64,000 nucleotides of DNA from Alicyclobacillus sacchari (GTDB lineage Bacteria; Bacillota; Bacilli; Alicyclobacillales; Alicyclobacillaceae): contig NZ_SORF01000001.1 in assembly GCF_004366795.1 (NCBI RefSeq), forward strand, positions 124,001-188,000. The letters are read 5' to 3'. Below, in pieces: positions 25,502 to 34,782 of this stretch. Each line of letters starts with the position of its first letter. Within the stretch, counting starts at the first letter, position 1. The notes under the pieces are model-generated. The model made no database searches, had not been told where the DNA came from, and saw only the letters and a list, made by a program, of their open reading frames with translations. A program made the translations under genes and the position numbers.

Positions 25502-27115
25502 TCACCAGAAGGCGATGTTCAAACCAACCAAGATGACGAAGACGATCCCGGCGAGATATCCGGGCCGCTTATACCAAGGATAGCCGCTGTAGTCCGGCCG
25601 CTTGCTCAGACCATATACAAGCCCTTGAAGTTCTTCGACCGGGCGGCGTTTGGTGAACAGGCTGATCAGTACCGTAACGGCAACCGTGATAAACCAAGCC
25701 CACCAAGCTCGCCAGAAGTTCCCGGCATCTGGACTCGTGAACGTGCTCGCCGGTAGTAAGAAGTACATCAAAAACGCACTGACAATACCGCAGATAAGCC
25801 CCCAGAAGCCCCCCCAAGGCGTCGTCCGTTTCCAAAACATGCCAAGCAAGAACGTGCCGAAAAGCGGGGCGTTGAAGAAGGAGAATAGCGTCTGCATGTA
25901 GTCCATGACGCTTGGGAAACCGGCTGCAAAATAGGCAGTACCGATACTGATGATCACGCCGACCACCACAGCCCAGCGACCCATGTTGACGTAGTGCCTG
26001 TCACTTGCGTCCTTTCGAATATACGCCTGATAAATGTCGTAGGTCCAGACGGTTGTAAACGCCGTGACGTTACCTGCCATACCGCTCATGAAGCTTGCCA
26101 GCATCGCAGTCAGGCCGAGACCGAGCATACCCGGAGGGTAATACTTGGCGATGAGCAATGGCAGCGCCAGGTTATAACTCATGTTTGGCGAATGTCCGAT
26201 CTTCGGGTAAATGGCCAGGGCGATAAGTCCTGGAATAATCACCAAAATCGGGACAATCATCTTGAAGAATGCTGCATAGATAGGCGTGTTTTGCGCCGCA
26301 CGCAAATCTTTGGCCGCAAGTGTTCTCTGTACGACCAGGAAATCTGTCGTCCAATACCCGAACGACAGCACGAACCCAAGGCCAAGGACCACGCCGAGCC
26401 AGCCAATACCCATCGGGTTGTGCGACGGGTTCCCAAGGTTCTGCCAGAGGTGGCCAAACCCTTGCGGTAGACGGGCCATCATGCCGTTCCAACCACCAAG
26501 GCTGTGCATACCGATAAGCGGGATCGGTAGAAGACCAGCCCAGATCAAGAAGAACTGAACGACTTCGTTGAAAATAGAAGACGTGAGCCCACCAAGTCCG
26601 ACGTAAACCAAGACGACGACGGCTGAAATCAAAATACTTGTTGTAAACGACCAGCCGATAAGGATTTGGAAAATCAAGGCCATCGAATACAAACTGATGC
26701 CTGACGTCAAAACCGTCATGACGGCGAACGCGATTGCGTTGACCGCTCTCGTTGCCTCGTTATAGCGAAGCTTTAAATACTCAGGCACAGAACGAACCTT
26801 CGAAACGTAGTAGAACGGCATCATGTAAATGCCGAGGAACAGCATCGCCGGAATAGCGCCAATCCAGTAAAAGTGGGTCGTGAGCATGCCATACTCGGCA
26901 CCGCTCGCCGTCATTCCCATAATTTCGAGCGCACCAAGGTTTGCCGAGAGAAAGGCCAAACCGGTGATCCAAGCTGGGATGGAACGCCCCGACAGGAAGA
27001 AGTCTTCACCCGTCCGAACGCGACTGCGCAACACAAAGCCGACGCCAATCACAAAAACGAAGTACAGTGCAATAATGATGTAGTCTACAGCGCTTGCATG
27101 AAATAACGCATGCAA
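25502..27115 (-). CDS. Sodium/solute symporter (SSS family)
   Basis: A 537-residue carrier with about 14 hydrophobic segments. Characteristic pieces are DFFLSGRSIPAWITGLAFLSANLGALEIMG, of which the SANLGALE part belongs to the Na+-site helix, YWIGAIPAM, and GGLTSSIFNEVVQFFLI in the middle of the protein. The pattern is nearest to the SGLT/galactose-type branch, so a sugar or a related polar solute is plausible. The start is TTG with GAGGAGG about 10 nt upstream. It is followed by a small membrane protein in the same unit. The substrate is not known. Confidence 0.9.
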   Translation of the reverse strand: MHALFHASAVDYIIIALYFVFVIGVGFVLRSRVRTGEDFFLSGRSIPAWITGLAFLSANLGALEIMGMTASGAEYGMLTTHFYWIGAIPAMLFLGIYMMPFYYVSKVRSVPEYLKLRYNEATRAVNAIAFAVMTVLTSGISLYSMALIFQILIGWSFTTSILISAVVVLVYVGLGGLTSSIFNEVVQFFLIWAGLLPIPLIGMHSLGGWNGMMARLPQGFGHLWQNLGNPSHNPMGIGWLGVVLGLGFVLSFGYWTTDFLVVQRTLAAKDLRAAQNTPIYAAFFKMIVPILVIIPGLIALAIYPKIGHSPNMSYNLALPLLIAKYYPPGMLGLGLTAMLASFMSGMAGNVTAFTTVWTYDIYQAYIRKDASDRHYVNMGRWAVVVGVIISIGTAYFAAGFPSVMDYMQTLFSFFNAPLFGTFLLGMFWKRTTPWGGFWGLICGIVSAFLMYFLLPASTFTSPDAGNFWRAWWAWFITVAVTVLISLFTKRRPVEELQGLVYGLSKRPDYSGYPWYKRPGYLAGIVFVILVGLNIAFW

Positions 27116-27210
27116 CGAATGTACACCTCCTCAGATATGTATTCCCGTATGCACTGTCACGGGACTGCCACCGTATTAGGCGCACTGCGAGTGCACCACG
27201 AAGGTCAATT

Positions 27211-28110
27211 TCAGCCAACATGCTTGCCTGTATACTCTCTCGTGACATGCCTCCCCTTGGTTACGATTTGCATCGCCCGCCACATCGATACCCCGCCGAC
27301 TCCGCCGACGACAGCGACAACGAGTACCAATCCCAAATTGATGGCATCTAAATTGTGCACATGTACACCCGTGTTGATGCTCCATTCAGCTAGAGAAGGA
27401 GCGATAAGGGCCAAGCTCCCAGCGACAACAAACAGACTTCCTCCGTACAAAAGGGTATTGCCAGAGACATAGCGGCCGATAAACGCCTTCCCCTCGGATG
27501 AAATTTGTCGACGCTGGAGCCACCATCCGAATGTTGCACCGATCGCCACTTGCATCAGCAAGGTACCCATGCCAAACAGCACCCCTGGAACAAACCCAAG
27601 CCAAGGAGACGGCATGGTCGGCGCGATCACGGTGTACAAAATCGTCGCAAATGCCCCTGTTCCCCATCCTGCAATGACGCCGTGCACGAACGCTAAGCGC
27701 AACGGAACAGGTGCATCTACGTTTCTGTCGTGCGGCAAATGCGGTACCCATTTGTCAACCCATGGTATCAGATGAATGGAATGTCCGCGCATGAGAATAT
27801 ACCAACCAGAACACGCCATGACAAGTCCAACGATGATATAGACAATATTTTCGACAAACACATGCATGAGAAATCCAGTTAAAGCAAAATATGAAAGTTC
27901 AGAACCTATCGCTCTCTGCAAGGTGAATCCAAGTGAAAAGAAGAAACCTGCAAGCATGCCACCCTTGCTGCTGTAACTGCCAATTGAATAGCTGAACGTG
28001 ATAGGCCAAGTATGCTCATCCGGGGTAATTCCATGGATCAGACCTAGTAAACAGGCTGTGATCAGTCCAATCGCGAGCGATACATGTTCCGGATTCCATA
28101 AGTTTAGCAA
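27211..28110 (-). CDS. NicO/UreH-like metal transporter, Fur-linked
   Basis: A 299-residue membrane protein with six to eight segments. The first helix carries LIHGITPDEHTWPIT, which resembles the H-x4-PDH signature of nickel/cobalt exporters and UreH-type proteins; a matching FVHGVIAGWG motif opens the second half. The gene overlaps the 3' end of the Fur-type regulator by 7 nt, with GGAG 5 nt before its TTG start inside that gene. This tight coupling points to metal transport controlled by the regulator. The metal and direction are unknown. Confidence 0.72.
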   Translation of the reverse strand: MLNLWNPEHVSLAIGLITACLLGLIHGITPDEHTWPITFSYSIGSYSSKGGMLAGFFFSLGFTLQRAIGSELSYFALTGFLMHVFVENIVYIIVGLVMACSGWYILMRGHSIHLIPWVDKWVPHLPHDRNVDAPVPLRLAFVHGVIAGWGTGAFATILYTVIAPTMPSPWLGFVPGVLFGMGTLLMQVAIGATFGWWLQRRQISSEGKAFIGRYVSGNTLLYGGSLFVVAGSLALIAPSLAEWSINTGVHVHNLDAINLGLVLVVAVVGGVGGVSMWRAMQIVTKGRHVTREYTGKHVG

Positions 28111-28526
28111 TGCTTCTCCTCCTCACATGAACGACAACGACCAAAAAAATCGAGTTTGTGATACTCCACCGTACCAACTTGATGGTCCACATCCACGGCC
28201 TGTTGGGCACTGCACTGGAACAGTTCCTTCACTTGGTGACATTGCAGACACACAAAGTGGTGATGATGTTGATTGGGACAAAACGTATAATAAATTTCGC
28301 CATCAATGAGAAACGGCGTCGCCAAACCAACCTTCGTCAGTGTTTCTAACAGCCGATATACCGTGGTAAGCCCAACCTGCTCGTAACGCTCTTTCACGTA
28401 ATCGTGCAGCTGAGCTGGGGTAAACATGCGCCCCGCATCGATAAAAGCCAACAAAACGGCTTCTCGTTCCTTTGTCACACGAAATTTATGTTCATGTAAC
28501 AATTGTTGAATATCTTTCAGTTCCAT
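28104..28526 (-). CDS. Fur-family metal-dependent regulator
   Basis: A 140-residue regulator. The N-terminal winged helix (RVTKEREAVL ... GLTTVYRLLETL) is followed by the metal-sensing half with HHHHFVCLQCHQV and a second CxxC pair (CRSCEEEKHC), the structural zinc site of Fur, Zur and PerR proteins. The ATG at 28526 has AAGGTG 8 nt upstream. A perfect dyad lies at its own promoter, suggesting autoregulation. Position before a NicO-like gene suggests a Zn, Ni or Fe sensor; the type cannot be decided from sequence alone. Confidence 0.9.
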   Translation of the reverse strand: MELKDIQQLLHEHKFRVTKEREAVLLAFIDAGRMFTPAQLHDYVKERYEQVGLTTVYRLLETLTKVGLATPFLIDGEIYYTFCPNQHHHHFVCLQCHQVKELFQCSAQQAVDVDHQVGTVEYHKLDFFGRCRSCEEEKHC

Positions 28527-28542
28527 CAGCATCACACCTTAT

Positions 28543-28557
28543 AGAAAATCATTTTCT
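28543..28557. promoter_or_regulatory. Fur-box-like operator
   Basis: AGAAAATCATTTTCT is a perfect 15-bp dyad between promoter and start codon of the Fur-type gene, of the AT-rich type bound by Fur-family proteins. Confidence 0.6.
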
Positions 28558-28564
28558 GTAATGG

Positions 28565-28593
28565 ATTATGATTCGTTACTGCGGACGTGTCAA
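28565..28593 (-). promoter_or_regulatory. Promoter of the Fur/NicO unit
   Basis: TTGACA (28588-28593) and CATAAT (28565-28570), spacer 17 nt, on the minus strand. Confidence 0.75.
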
Positions 28594-28617
28594 TACCCCA
28601 TCTAGCTTTGGTTTAGA

Positions 28618-28646
28618 TTGACTGTTGTCGAATATTGTTGGATAAT
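28618..28646 (+). promoter_or_regulatory. Promoter of the riboswitch-chemoreceptor transcript
   Basis: TTGACT (28618-28623) and GATAAT (28641-28646), spacer 17 nt. Transcription would begin about 30 nt before the riboswitch. Confidence 0.78.
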
Positions 28647-28683
28647 ATGCCAGGCTGTGATATTCGGGCTCATCTACGTACCC

Positions 28684-28770
28684 GATTAAAAGGCAAACCA
28701 GCGGAAACGCTGGGGCGCAAAGCCACGGGTCTACGGATTCCACTTGGGATCTAAGATGGCCGGGCTGCCA
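28684..28770 (+). ncRNA. Cyclic-di-GMP-I (GEMM-I) riboswitch
   Basis: The RNA shows the GEMM-I blocks in order: AAAAGGCAAACC, a hairpin CCAGCG-GAAA-CGCTGG with GNRA loop, GGCGCAAAGCCACGGGTCTAC, and GATGGCCGGGCTGCC at the 3' end. It precedes a chemoreceptor gene, a frequent setting for this class. The 3' GGCTGCC (28763-28769) is complementary to GGCAGCC (28811-28817), the left arm of the following terminator, so aptamer folding and terminator formation are linked. This suggests that c-di-GMP lowers expression, by inference. Confidence 0.93.
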
Positions 28771-28808
28771 AGCCGTCAGCTAGCACTGAAAGCGGCAGGT
28801 ATCATACC

Positions 28809-28848
28809 AAGGCAGCCTTCTGCGAAGATCCAGAAGGCTGCCTTTTGT
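28809..28848 (+). terminator. Riboswitch-controlled terminator
   Basis: GGCAGCCTTCTG (28811-28822) pairs with CAGAAGGCTGCC (28831-28842), followed by TTTTGTGTT. It lies between the c-di-GMP aptamer and the chemoreceptor start. Nothing else is seen in the interval 28536-28921 beyond the listed sites. Confidence 0.9.
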
Positions 28849-28921
28849 GTTGGCCCGTGAACGCAGTGGCAAGGATGCTTGATGAAAATGAATTGAACTT
28901 TCACCAGAGGAGGTCGCGCCA

Positions 28922-30910
28922 GTGGAGAATCAAATTGCAGCACCGGCACAAACAGGTGTACGAGGATGGAGCCTTGGTCTGAAACTACTCGTCGTTAGCC
29001 TAGCTTTGTTAATCATTCCGTCTCTTGTCATCGGCTTCACCTCGTTTCATGCCGCACAAACCAACTTTTCTTCGCAATTAGACCGGCACGACATGACGAG
29101 CGTGAAGGTGTTCAACGAAGACGTGAACACGTTCATCTCACAGCGTGAGCAAACCTTAACCTATCTCGCAAAGCTATTAAATGACACCAGCTTGGACGAA
29201 TCGTCGACACTTCCCGCACTGCAGGGCGCAGCGCAGTCGTATTCGGACTTTCTTCACGTTTATGTCGGAACCCAGACAGGTGCCTTTTACGTGAGTCCAG
29301 CGGCCAAGATGCCCGCCGGATATGATCCTCGTAAACGCCCCTGGTACCAACTAGCCATGACAAGCACGACGCCGATTGTCACGCCGCCTTACGTCGACGC
29401 CATCACGAAGCAATTGACGGTGACCGTCGCCGAGCGTTTGCCAAACGGCCGCGGCGTCGTGGGCGCAGACATCTCCCTGCAGACCTTTGATCGTCTTGTC
29501 AATCAAGTGCCGCTTGGCTCCAACGGATACTTGGGGTTGATGGACGGACAATCTGACGTGATTGCCATGCACGGTCTGACACCTGGTTCAAGTCTTCATC
29601 TCGCAACTCTCAAACAAATGTACCAACACAACAGCGGCCTGTTCACCGTTACGGTAAAAGGCTCAAGTTACCGTTTCACGTATGTCACCAATGCAGCAAC
29701 GGGTTGGAAAGTCATTGGGGTTTTGCCAACTTCGTCCTACATGCGCGCCGTGTATCCCATCTTGGACATCATGTTGATTGTGCTCGGCATCTCGCTCGTT
29801 CTCGGCTTTTTCACGATTTGGTACTTCGTACGGTCGATCACGCGTCCGCTAAGCACGCTCGTCCACTTTGCAGAGCGTGTGGGTCGCGGCGATTTGACCA
29901 AAGAAGTGACGATCACGGCACGGGATGAGCTTGGTGTCCTGGGAAGTGCATGTAATCACATGCTGCTCTCCCTGCGCGACATCATCCGCCGTGTCGAGAT
30001 GAACGCGGAACAAGTCGCAGCATCGTCGGAGCAACTCACAGCAAGCGCAGAGGAGAATACTCGGGCAACCGAACAGATCACGAATGTGGTCGGTGAGCTT
30101 GCGGCAAGCGTTATGGAACAGTCAGACCGTGCTAAGCGCGATCGCGAACGGGTGGATTCCCTGGCGAGTAACGTTGAAGAAGTTGCGACGAGTGCCAGTG
30201 TTGTGGCCCAAGTGGCGGAAGCAACTGCAGAAGAAGCCGACCGCGGGTCCAAGAGCGCTGAAAGCGCCGTGCAGCAGATGGAAGTATTGGGCCGCTCATT
30301 CACAGAATTGTCGACATCGATTCAGGAACTGACAGGTTACTCGGGACAAATTCACAGCATCATCGAAGTCATTCAGTCTATCGCGACGCAGACGAACCTG
30401 CTTGCCCTGAATGCCGCAATCGAAGCAGCGCGAGCTGGTGAGAGCGGACGTGGATTCGCTGTCGTCGCAGGAGAAATCCGAAAATTGGCGGATCAATCCT
30501 CGTCATCGGCAAGTGAAATTCAGGAATTAATCGAATCGATGCAAACTCGCATGGAAGATGTCTCATCTTTCATGGAAGCCAGCCAACAAGATGTGCAGCA
30601 TGGCATCGAAGCCGTCGATCATGCACGGGACCTGTTTGGCAACATTCGAGCGGGTGTCGTCGCCCTGGCGGAAGAGATTCGCAGTGTCACGTCTGCTTCA
30701 CAAGCGATGGCGGCGAGCGCGAACTCTCTACGCGAGTTCATCGCGCAAGTCGAATCGGCGACCGTCGAAACGTCTGCTGGCATGCAAACCGTCTCCGCAT
30801 CGACCGAGGAACAACTCGCGTCCATGGAGGAGATTTCGGCATCTGCAGCCTCCCTCGCGGAATTGGCAGAACAGATGCAAGCCGCCTTGCAGCAATTCTC
30901 GCTTCGCTAG
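28922..30910 (+). CDS. Methyl-accepting chemotaxis protein with Cache sensor
   Basis: A 662-residue membrane chemoreceptor. A first membrane segment (about residues 18-42) and a second (about 277-300) enclose an extracellular double-Cache sensor of about 230 residues containing RKRPWYQLA and a later [10 protein letters not shown], the usual ligand-pocket elements. A HAMP domain follows (about 300-355) and then a long helical signalling domain with the tip sequence [20 protein letters not shown]. Start GTG follows GGAGG at 8 nt. Expression is preceded by a c-di-GMP-I riboswitch, tying chemotaxis to the motile/sessile switch. The ligand is unknown. Confidence 0.95.
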   Translation: MENQIAAPAQTGVRGWSLGLKLLVVSLALLIIPSLVIGFTSFHAAQTNFSSQLDRHDMTSVKVFNEDVNTFISQREQTLTYLAKLLNDTSLDESSTLPALQGAAQSYSDFLHVYVGTQTGAFYVSPAAKMPAGYDPRKRPWYQLAMTSTTPIVTPPYVDAITKQLTVTVAERLPNGRGVVGADISLQTFDRLVNQVPLGSNGYLGLMDGQSDVIAMHGLTPGSSLHLATLKQMYQHNSGLFTVTVKGSSYRFTYVTNAATGWKVIGVLPTSSYMRAVYPILDIMLIVLGISLVLGFFTIWYFVRSITRPLSTLVHFAERVGRGDLTKEVTITARDELGVLGSACNHMLLSLRDIIRRVEMNAEQVAASSEQLTASAEENTRATEQITNVVGELAASVMEQSDRAKRDRERVDSLASNVEEVATSASVVAQVAEATAEEADRGSKSAESAVQQMEVLGRSFTELSTSIQELTGYSGQIHSIIEVIQSIATQTNLLALNAAIEAARAGESGRGFAVVAGEIRKLADQSSSSASEIQELIESMQTRMEDVSSFMEASQQDVQHGIEAVDHARDLFGNIRAGVVALAEEIRSVTSASQAMAASANSLREFIAQVESATVETSAGMQTVSASTEEQLASMEEISASAASLAELAEQMQAALQQFSLR

Positions 30911-30922
30911 TGACTGCGTGCG

Positions 30923-30961
30923 TAAAACGAGCCAGCCCGGACCATGTTTCCGGCTGGCTCG
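30923..30961. terminator. Terminator between convergent chemoreceptor and reductase genes
   Basis: CGAGCCAGCC pairs with GGCTGGCTCG; a TTTT tract follows on the minus strand, so it mainly ends the reductase gene. Confidence 0.75.
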
Positions 30962-30967
30962 CTTGCA

Positions 30968-31885
30968 TTATGGGAGGATGTTGCCTGCTGCTCGATAAAT
31001 CTCATACCACTCTTCACGAGTGAGATGAATGTCACTCGCTTTGCACGAGTCACGCAGGCGGCCGATGTTCATGGTGCCAATAATTGGTTGCATCTTTGCC
31101 GGATGCCGAAGCAGCCAAGCGATGGCGATAGTTGTATTCGATACACCGTAACGCGCTGCGATCTCGTCAATTTTTTGATTGAGTTCTTTGAATTTGTCGT
31201 TGTTCAAGAATACGCCTTCAAAAAACCCGTATTGGAACGGTGACCAAGGTTGAACGGTGATGTCGTGTAGACGACAGTAGTCGAGCACACTACCGTCGCG
31301 ATCGATGGCCGCGTCGTTTTCCATATTCACGTTGATACCATTCGAAATCATGGTCGCGTTGGTAATGCTGAGCTGAAGCTGATTGGCGACGAGCGGTTGA
31401 CGAACATAGCGTTTAAGCAGTTCAATTTGCATCGGCTTTTGATTGGATACGCCAAAGTAGCGCACCTTTCCAGCCTGTTCGAGTATGTCGAACGCTTCGG
31501 CGACCTCCTCTGGCTCGACCAGTGCGTCCGGCCTATGTAGCAGCAACACATCCAAATAATCCGTTTTCAAACGACGCAAACTACCATCAACGGCTTCGAG
31601 GATATGTTCCTTCGAAAAGTCGAACATGCCTTTGCGAATGCCACATTTGGACTGCAAGATAACGTTTTCGCGAACGTCGTCATTCATATGAATGGCTTCG
31701 GCAAATATGGATTCGCATTCACCGCCTCCGTAAATGTCAGCGTGATCGAAAAAGTTTGCTCCTTCTTCCAAAGCGGCTTGTACAAACTTTTCGGCGTCCG
31801 TCTTGGTGAGCGAATTGATCCGCATGCAACCAACGGCGACAACCGGTACTTCAAGCGCGCTCGTCCCCAGTTTGATGGTCCTCAT
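30968..31885 (-). CDS. Aldo/keto reductase, YdhF-like
   Basis: A 305-residue reductase of the AKR superfamily. Asp and Tyr in FFDHADIYGGGECE, Lys in LQSKCGIR and His in LLLHRPDAL form the catalytic tetrad. The pattern GCMRIN, and the long PWSPFQYG segment, fit the YdhF group of oxidoreductases, whose substrates are poorly known. It is a different subgroup from the reductase at 20977. GGAGG lies 6-7 nt before the ATG at 31885; the longest frame is 8 codons longer. Confidence 0.92.
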   Translation of the reverse strand: MRTIKLGTSALEVPVVAVGCMRINSLTKTDAEKFVQAALEEGANFFDHADIYGGGECESIFAEAIHMNDDVRENVILQSKCGIRKGMFDFSKEHILEAVDGSLRRLKTDYLDVLLLHRPDALVEPEEVAEAFDILEQAGKVRYFGVSNQKPMQIELLKRYVRQPLVANQLQLSITNATMISNGINVNMENDAAIDRDGSVLDYCRLHDITVQPWSPFQYGFFEGVFLNNDKFKELNQKIDEIAARYGVSNTTIAIAWLLRHPAKMQPIIGTMNIGRLRDSCKASDIHLTREEWYEIYRAAGNILP

Positions 31886-32074
31886 AGACTTCCTCCTCAT
31901 ATCAAGCAAGCTTTTCTAAACCATTCCACTCCATTGGGTCAGACTCGTGTTTCATGCCCATTGTGACACAGTTCAGAAAGGTGCTCAACCAGGCGCCTTA
32001 CGTTTCGCATTTTCGACAAGACAGGATACAATGGAGCGTGTGTAACGATCGGAAGTTTGGAAGGAGCAGCGGAC

Positions 32075-32269
32075 ATGAGCGATATACAATACGTGATCAG
32101 CGTGATCGTCTACGAAGATGGGCACTGCGAGGTCATGTGGGACTCTTCCGTGCCGATGGAGCACTGTTATGAGGCTTTGAAGCAAGTCACAAACGATATG
32201 GAGGGTTCGTTCACGCCAAAACCACCTACACCGCCAAAGCCGACCCCGAAAATTACGCGATTAAAATAA
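32075..32269 (+). CDS. Small acidic protein with Pro/Lys tail, unknown
   Basis: A 64-residue protein with an N-terminal part of mixed strand and helix (YVISVIVYEDGHCEVMWD, then a helix) and a C-terminal tail rich in Pro, Lys and Thr. No family is recognisable. AAGGAG lies 8 nt before the ATG at 32075, which makes translation credible. A GC-rich hairpin follows the stop codon (about 32279-32320). It stands alone between the aldo/keto reductase and the diguanylate cyclase. Confidence 0.6.
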   Translation: MSDIQYVISVIVYEDGHCEVMWDSSVPMEHCYEALKQVTNDMEGSFTPKPPTPPKPTPKITRLK

Positions 32270-32319
32270 GACGAGTAGACGCCGAGCTTTGCGCCGACTT
32301 GCGCAGGCTTGGCGTTCCT

Positions 32320-33405
32320 TCATGTCGAGGCTACACAAACCTGATTTCTTCCCTGTTTCTTCGCCAAATAAAGGGCATCGTCCGCCAGTTGTAGAAAGGT
32401 GTCTGTGTCGTTACTCGACTCCGGCAGGCATGCCACACCAAGCGAAACCGTGATGGAAATGACCCTCCCATCCGGAAGCGCAAACGGATTGCGCTCAACA
32501 GTACCACGAATTTTCTCTGCCATGTCTCGTGCCTCGATCAACGAGCATTGCGGCATCAGAACAGTGAACTCCTCCCCGCCGTTGCGCGATACAATATCCC
32601 GAGATCCCTTACACGATCGCAGTAAAACCGCAAGTTGTTGCAAGACGGCATCCCCAGCTGGATGGCCGTATGTGTCATTGACGCTTTTGAAATGGTCGAT
32701 GTCAATCGCAAGGATGGACAATGGCTCCGCACCATGGATTGCATGTGCCGTAAGTTCGTTCAAGGCGGCATCGAAGAGGCGGGTATTATTAAGTCCTGTC
32801 AAGAAGTCGACCGATGACAATTGTTCAAGTTCATGGTGATGCCGAAAATGTGCAAATAACTGTGTGACCACCCACGCACTTCCGTACCCGGCAGCGAGTG
32901 AGACGAGCCAATACGTAAGAAGAACCCACCCGAGATGCCCGTGCAGGGGCATTAACCACTCGACTAACAACGAAATCTGCACCAACGCGTAAACATTGAC
33001 GACCAGCACGCGTATGGCTAACTTGCGCTTGATAGAAGCTAGCAAGGGTGCAACCATACTAATACAAAGCATGTTTAAGCCTGCCAGGAGCGATGTATGA
33101 TTGAGCCCGAAAATGGCAATGCGCCCTATACACTCAACCAAGCCTGCAACCAATGAAGCCCAGGGCCCCAGAAACAAAGCACACGTCACGACAGGTAAAT
33201 GGCGGAGGTCAAGAATAAGCCCAGAATTGGGGACAGCAAACGCGTACAGCATTAATACGAGACCAACCACCCCGGCACCCAACCCAGTCAAAATTTGATC
33301 CAACGTGTTGGGGACGCGTCGAGTGCGCAGACGACTGTATGGCAAAAAGCCAATCACCAACAATGTGAACACAATACACGCATTGCTAAACAGGGTCTTG
33401 ATCAT
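32320..33405 (-). CDS. Membrane diguanylate cyclase (5TM-LYT sensor plus GGDEF)
   Basis: A 361-residue signalling enzyme. About six membrane segments in the first 190 residues include RHLPVVTCALFLGPWASLVAG, the mark of LytS-type 5TM receptors. The C-terminal GGDEF domain (about 200-360) has DFLTGLNN, the substrate stretch FKSVNDTYGHPAGD and the catalytic motif GGEEF, so c-di-GMP synthesis is expected. The inhibitory site RxxD ahead of the motif is not present (GSRD instead). GGAG lies 7 nt before the ATG at 33405; the longest frame is 73 codons longer. It is 1.4 kb from the riboswitch-controlled chemoreceptor. Confidence 0.92.
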   Translation of the reverse strand: MIKTLFSNACIVFTLLVIGFLPYSRLRTRRVPNTLDQILTGLGAGVVGLVLMLYAFAVPNSGLILDLRHLPVVTCALFLGPWASLVAGLVECIGRIAIFGLNHTSLLAGLNMLCISMVAPLLASIKRKLAIRVLVVNVYALVQISLLVEWLMPLHGHLGWVLLTYWLVSLAAGYGSAWVVTQLFAHFRHHHELEQLSSVDFLTGLNNTRLFDAALNELTAHAIHGAEPLSILAIDIDHFKSVNDTYGHPAGDAVLQQLAVLLRSCKGSRDIVSRNGGEEFTVLMPQCSLIEARDMAEKIRGTVERNPFALPDGRVISITVSLGVACLPESSNDTDTFLQLADDALYLAKKQGRNQVCVAST

Positions 33406-33635
33406 ACCGTCTCTCCACATACAGAGGTGGTGATGAAACCGAGACAGATCATATTCGACACCTTTCGACGTAAGCCCTGCCGATACACAACAACGTCGAC
33501 GCTCGTGAGTCAAGCTATATGTCGCACAATTGAGACCATCATTGTCATGACGAGAAAACGTATCACGAAATACGGAAGAATGAAACAGCGCGGATTCCAC
33601 ATACCTGGAAGCCGCGCCACACAAGGATTTTCAAT

Positions 33636-33709
<74 letters not shown>

Positions 33710-33767
33710 AAAACCGCCATCAGTCGTCCCCGGTCCTTGCCCGCAGTCGGGCTGATGGCGTCTGCCC

Positions 33768-33842
33768 TGGAGCGGAAGACGGGATTCGAACCCGCGACCC
33801 TCGCCTTGGCAAGGCGATGCTCTACCCCTGAGCCACTTCCGC
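33768..33842 (-). tRNA. tRNA-Gly (anticodon GCC)
   Basis: Cloverleaf of 75 nt: acceptor GCGGAAG, anticodon stem TCGCC/GGCGA with loop TTGCCAA, encoded CCA. Confidence 0.97.
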
Positions 33843-33854
33843 ATATTCGGTTGC

Positions 33855-33930
<76 letters not shown>

Positions 33931-33945
33931 GCAAACAGCTATGTA

Positions 33946-33974
33946 ATCTTACATAACTTTTCACGTTGTGTCAA
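33946..33974 (-). promoter_or_regulatory. Promoter of tRNA-Phe-Gly-Cys
   Basis: TTGACA (33969-33974) and TAAGAT (33946-33951), spacer 17 nt, between tRNA-Ala and tRNA-Phe on the minus strand. Confidence 0.72.
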
Positions 33975-33995
33975 GTTAAACGTGTTATTTAAACC

Positions 33996-34070
33996 TGGTG
34001 GAGCCGATGGGACTCGAACCCACAACCCCTACGCTGCCAGCGTAGTGCTCTCCCGTTGAGCTACGGCCCC
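33996..34070 (-). tRNA. tRNA-Ala (anticodon GGC)
   Basis: Cloverleaf of 75 nt: acceptor GGGGCCG/CGGCTCC containing the G3:U70 wobble pair that marks alanine tRNAs, loop CTGGCAG, encoded CCA. Confidence 0.97.
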
Positions 34071-34085
34071 GAACGAACGCTCTTT

Positions 34086-34114
34086 ATTATACATGGGTTA
34101 AGCCTGTTGTGCAA
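34086..34114 (-). promoter_or_regulatory. Promoter of the tRNA-Ala cluster
   Basis: TTGCAC (34109-34114) and TATAAT (34086-34091), spacer 17 nt, ending 15 nt before tRNA-Ala. Confidence 0.8.
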
Positions 34115-34213
34115 GTATCCACATTGCTATGAAAATCACTTCAATGGGCAGGTCATAATTTCCTATTTATTGGGTAATCTAAAACCAGTCCGTCTACAAA
34201 GGAGTGAAATTCT

Positions 34214-34705
34214 GTGAAACATTGGATCACCGCCATTTCGACGCTTTGTACGCTTGCGTGCGCATATCCGACAACATGGGCAGCGCAGGCATCTCCGTCC
34301 GGCGTTTTGGCAGTTCCCCAGCAAGCGGATGCAACAGTGCCGTCCTCAAGTCCCAGCCACCAATTTGAAGTGAAGTCGAGCATACAAGTTTCGCGCGAAA
34401 CGTTACGAGAAGCATATCAGGCAAGCCACGACGCATACACGAAGAAACTTCAAAAGTACGCGAAGTGCTCAGAAGCGGACGCGCGCAAGGCAGTCCTCGG
34501 TGAACACCCTGGTGCCAAAATCGAGGAAGTTCAACTGCGCAACATCCGTACCAATCTTGTGTATATGGCCATCGCGCGGGACGACGAAGACAAATACCTG
34601 GTCATTGTCGACGCCGGAAACGCAAATATCTTGATGGATCGCCGTATTCCGACACACCATGAGCGGGTCTTTGCAAATGGCCCCGACAACGGGAAGGCTG
34701 AATAG
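34214..34705 (+). CDS. Secreted PepSY-like protein
   Basis: A 163-residue exported protein. A signal peptide covers about residues 1-24 (hydrophobic core, cut after WAA). After a Ser/Pro-rich linker a domain of about 90 residues holds SEADARKAVLGEHPGAKIEEVQLR and later YLVIVDAGNANIL, the layout of PepSY domains, which often act as peptidase inhibitors or propeptide-like modules. The match is by pattern only. Start GTG at 34214 has AAGGAG 9 nt upstream. Single gene between the tRNA cluster and speH. Confidence 0.65.
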   Translation: MKHWITAISTLCTLACAYPTTWAAQASPSGVLAVPQQADATVPSSSPSHQFEVKSSIQVSRETLREAYQASHDAYTKKLQKYAKCSEADARKAVLGEHPGAKIEEVQLRNIRTNLVYMAIARDDEDKYLVIVDAGNANILMDRRIPTHHERVFANGPDNGKAE

Positions 34706-34735
34706 TCGCCAATAAACGACACTGTGAGAACACGA

Positions 34736-34761
34736 CAAAAGGCGCCGGACAAACCGGCGCC
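34736..34761 (-). terminator. Terminator of speH
   Basis: GGCGCCGG pairs with CCGGCGCC; TTTTG follows on the minus strand. Confidence 0.85.
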
Positions 34762-34782
34762 CTCCACGTGGATCTCGTCCGA

